This document shows positions 63,945 to 64,000 of a stretch of DNA of 64,000 nucleotides, in pieces (positions within the stretch are counted from its first letter, which is position 1; each line of letters starts with the position of its first letter). The position numbers and the translations under genes were made by a program. Source of the DNA: Mesaphorura yosii (Eukaryota > Arthropoda > Collembola > Poduromorpha > Tullbergiidae); contig WIXG01000001.1 in assembly GCA_009869945.1 (NCBI GenBank), positions 806,001-870,000 on the forward strand. The letters are read 5' to 3'. The notes beneath the pieces were generated by a model, which worked only from the letters and a program-made list of their open reading frames with translations, was not told the DNA's origin and did not search any database.

Positions 63945-64000
63945 ATGGCATCGGTGTTTCGTCGAATACCCAAATTACCAAATCCTGGGATTCCCGGCTA
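63945..64000 (+). CDS. Possible 5' end of a gene, cut by the window edge
   Basis: An ATG in good context (CAAAATGGC) opens a frame reading MASVFRRIPKLPNPGIPG that stays open to the window end. The basic, Pro-rich start could be a mitochondrial or disordered N-terminus. With only 18 codons visible, no function can be assigned and the frame may be chance. Confidence 0.25.
   Translation, partial: MASVFRRIPKLPNPGIPG

Noticed and set aside
1-64000. tRNA genes, rRNA, CRISPR arrays, integrases or viral insertions
   Set aside because: Looked for tRNA T-arm signatures, direct-repeat arrays and transposase or viral domains; none seen. A tRNA scan would be needed to exclude tRNAs formally.

Overview
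The window is nuclear DNA from an animal, most likely a pancrustacean arthropod. It is moderately AT-rich and carries intron-split genes on both strands. Most introns are short (about 44-110 nt) with GT-AG ends, and the intergenic stretches are up to about 6 kb. The best lineage markers are two CCHamide neuropeptide precursors, a Neurexin-IV gene with an insect-like alternative exon pair, and a DAAM formin. A telomeric Rap1-like gene, which I recall as absent from flies, argues against Diptera. I cannot name the species. No prokaryotic, CRISPR, phage or viral features were seen.

Layout. 3.07-4.81 kb (+): a divergent WDR82-like WD40 protein. 6.24-10.49 kb (+) and 16.29-13.3 kb (-): two CCHamide precursors, tail to tail. 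16.3-22.1 kb: gene desert with an inverted-repeat element. 26.96-22.13 kb (-): DAAM formin, 14 exons. 27.0-32.5 kb: spacer between the divergent DAAM and PA2G4 genes. 32.48-34.37 kb (+): PA2G4/EBP1. 42.26-34.97 kb (-): Neurexin-IV/Caspr, with an intronless AASDHPPT gene on the same strand inside its first coding intron. 43.28-44.18 kb (+): thiamine pyrophosphokinase. 45.08-44.41 kb (-): MIC13. 45.59-46.59 kb (+): CHMP2B. 49.60-47.74 kb (-): a GAS2-like cytoskeletal linker. 52.3-52.5 kb: a foldback hairpin element. 53.6-55.27 kb (+): coproporphyrinogen oxidase. 55.99-57.92 kb (+): a BRCT + Myb protein like Rap1/TERF2IP. 58.99-59.92 kb (+): HAPSTR1. 62.89-60.91 kb (-): ANKLE1 nuclease. A possible gene start lies at 63.945 kb (+), cut by the window edge.

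The genes form no single pathway. Local themes are cell junctions and cytoskeleton (Nrx-IV, DAAM, GAS2-like), mitochondrial function (MIC13, CPOX), cofactors (AASDHPPT, TPK), genome maintenance (Rap1-like, ANKLE1) and peptide hormones (CCHamides). For the genes where I give an exon list, I built it by hand from splice signals; the summed coding length is a multiple of three in each, which supports those models. The Nrx-IV model is only partly resolved.

The most interesting structures are a predicted mutually exclusive exon pair in the Nrx-IV discoidin domain, the nested AASDHPPT gene, a 36-nt microexon encoding nearly all of the mature CCHamide-1, the linked CCHamide pair, and a Rap1-like protein with its Myb domain at the very C-terminus and no visible RCT domain.
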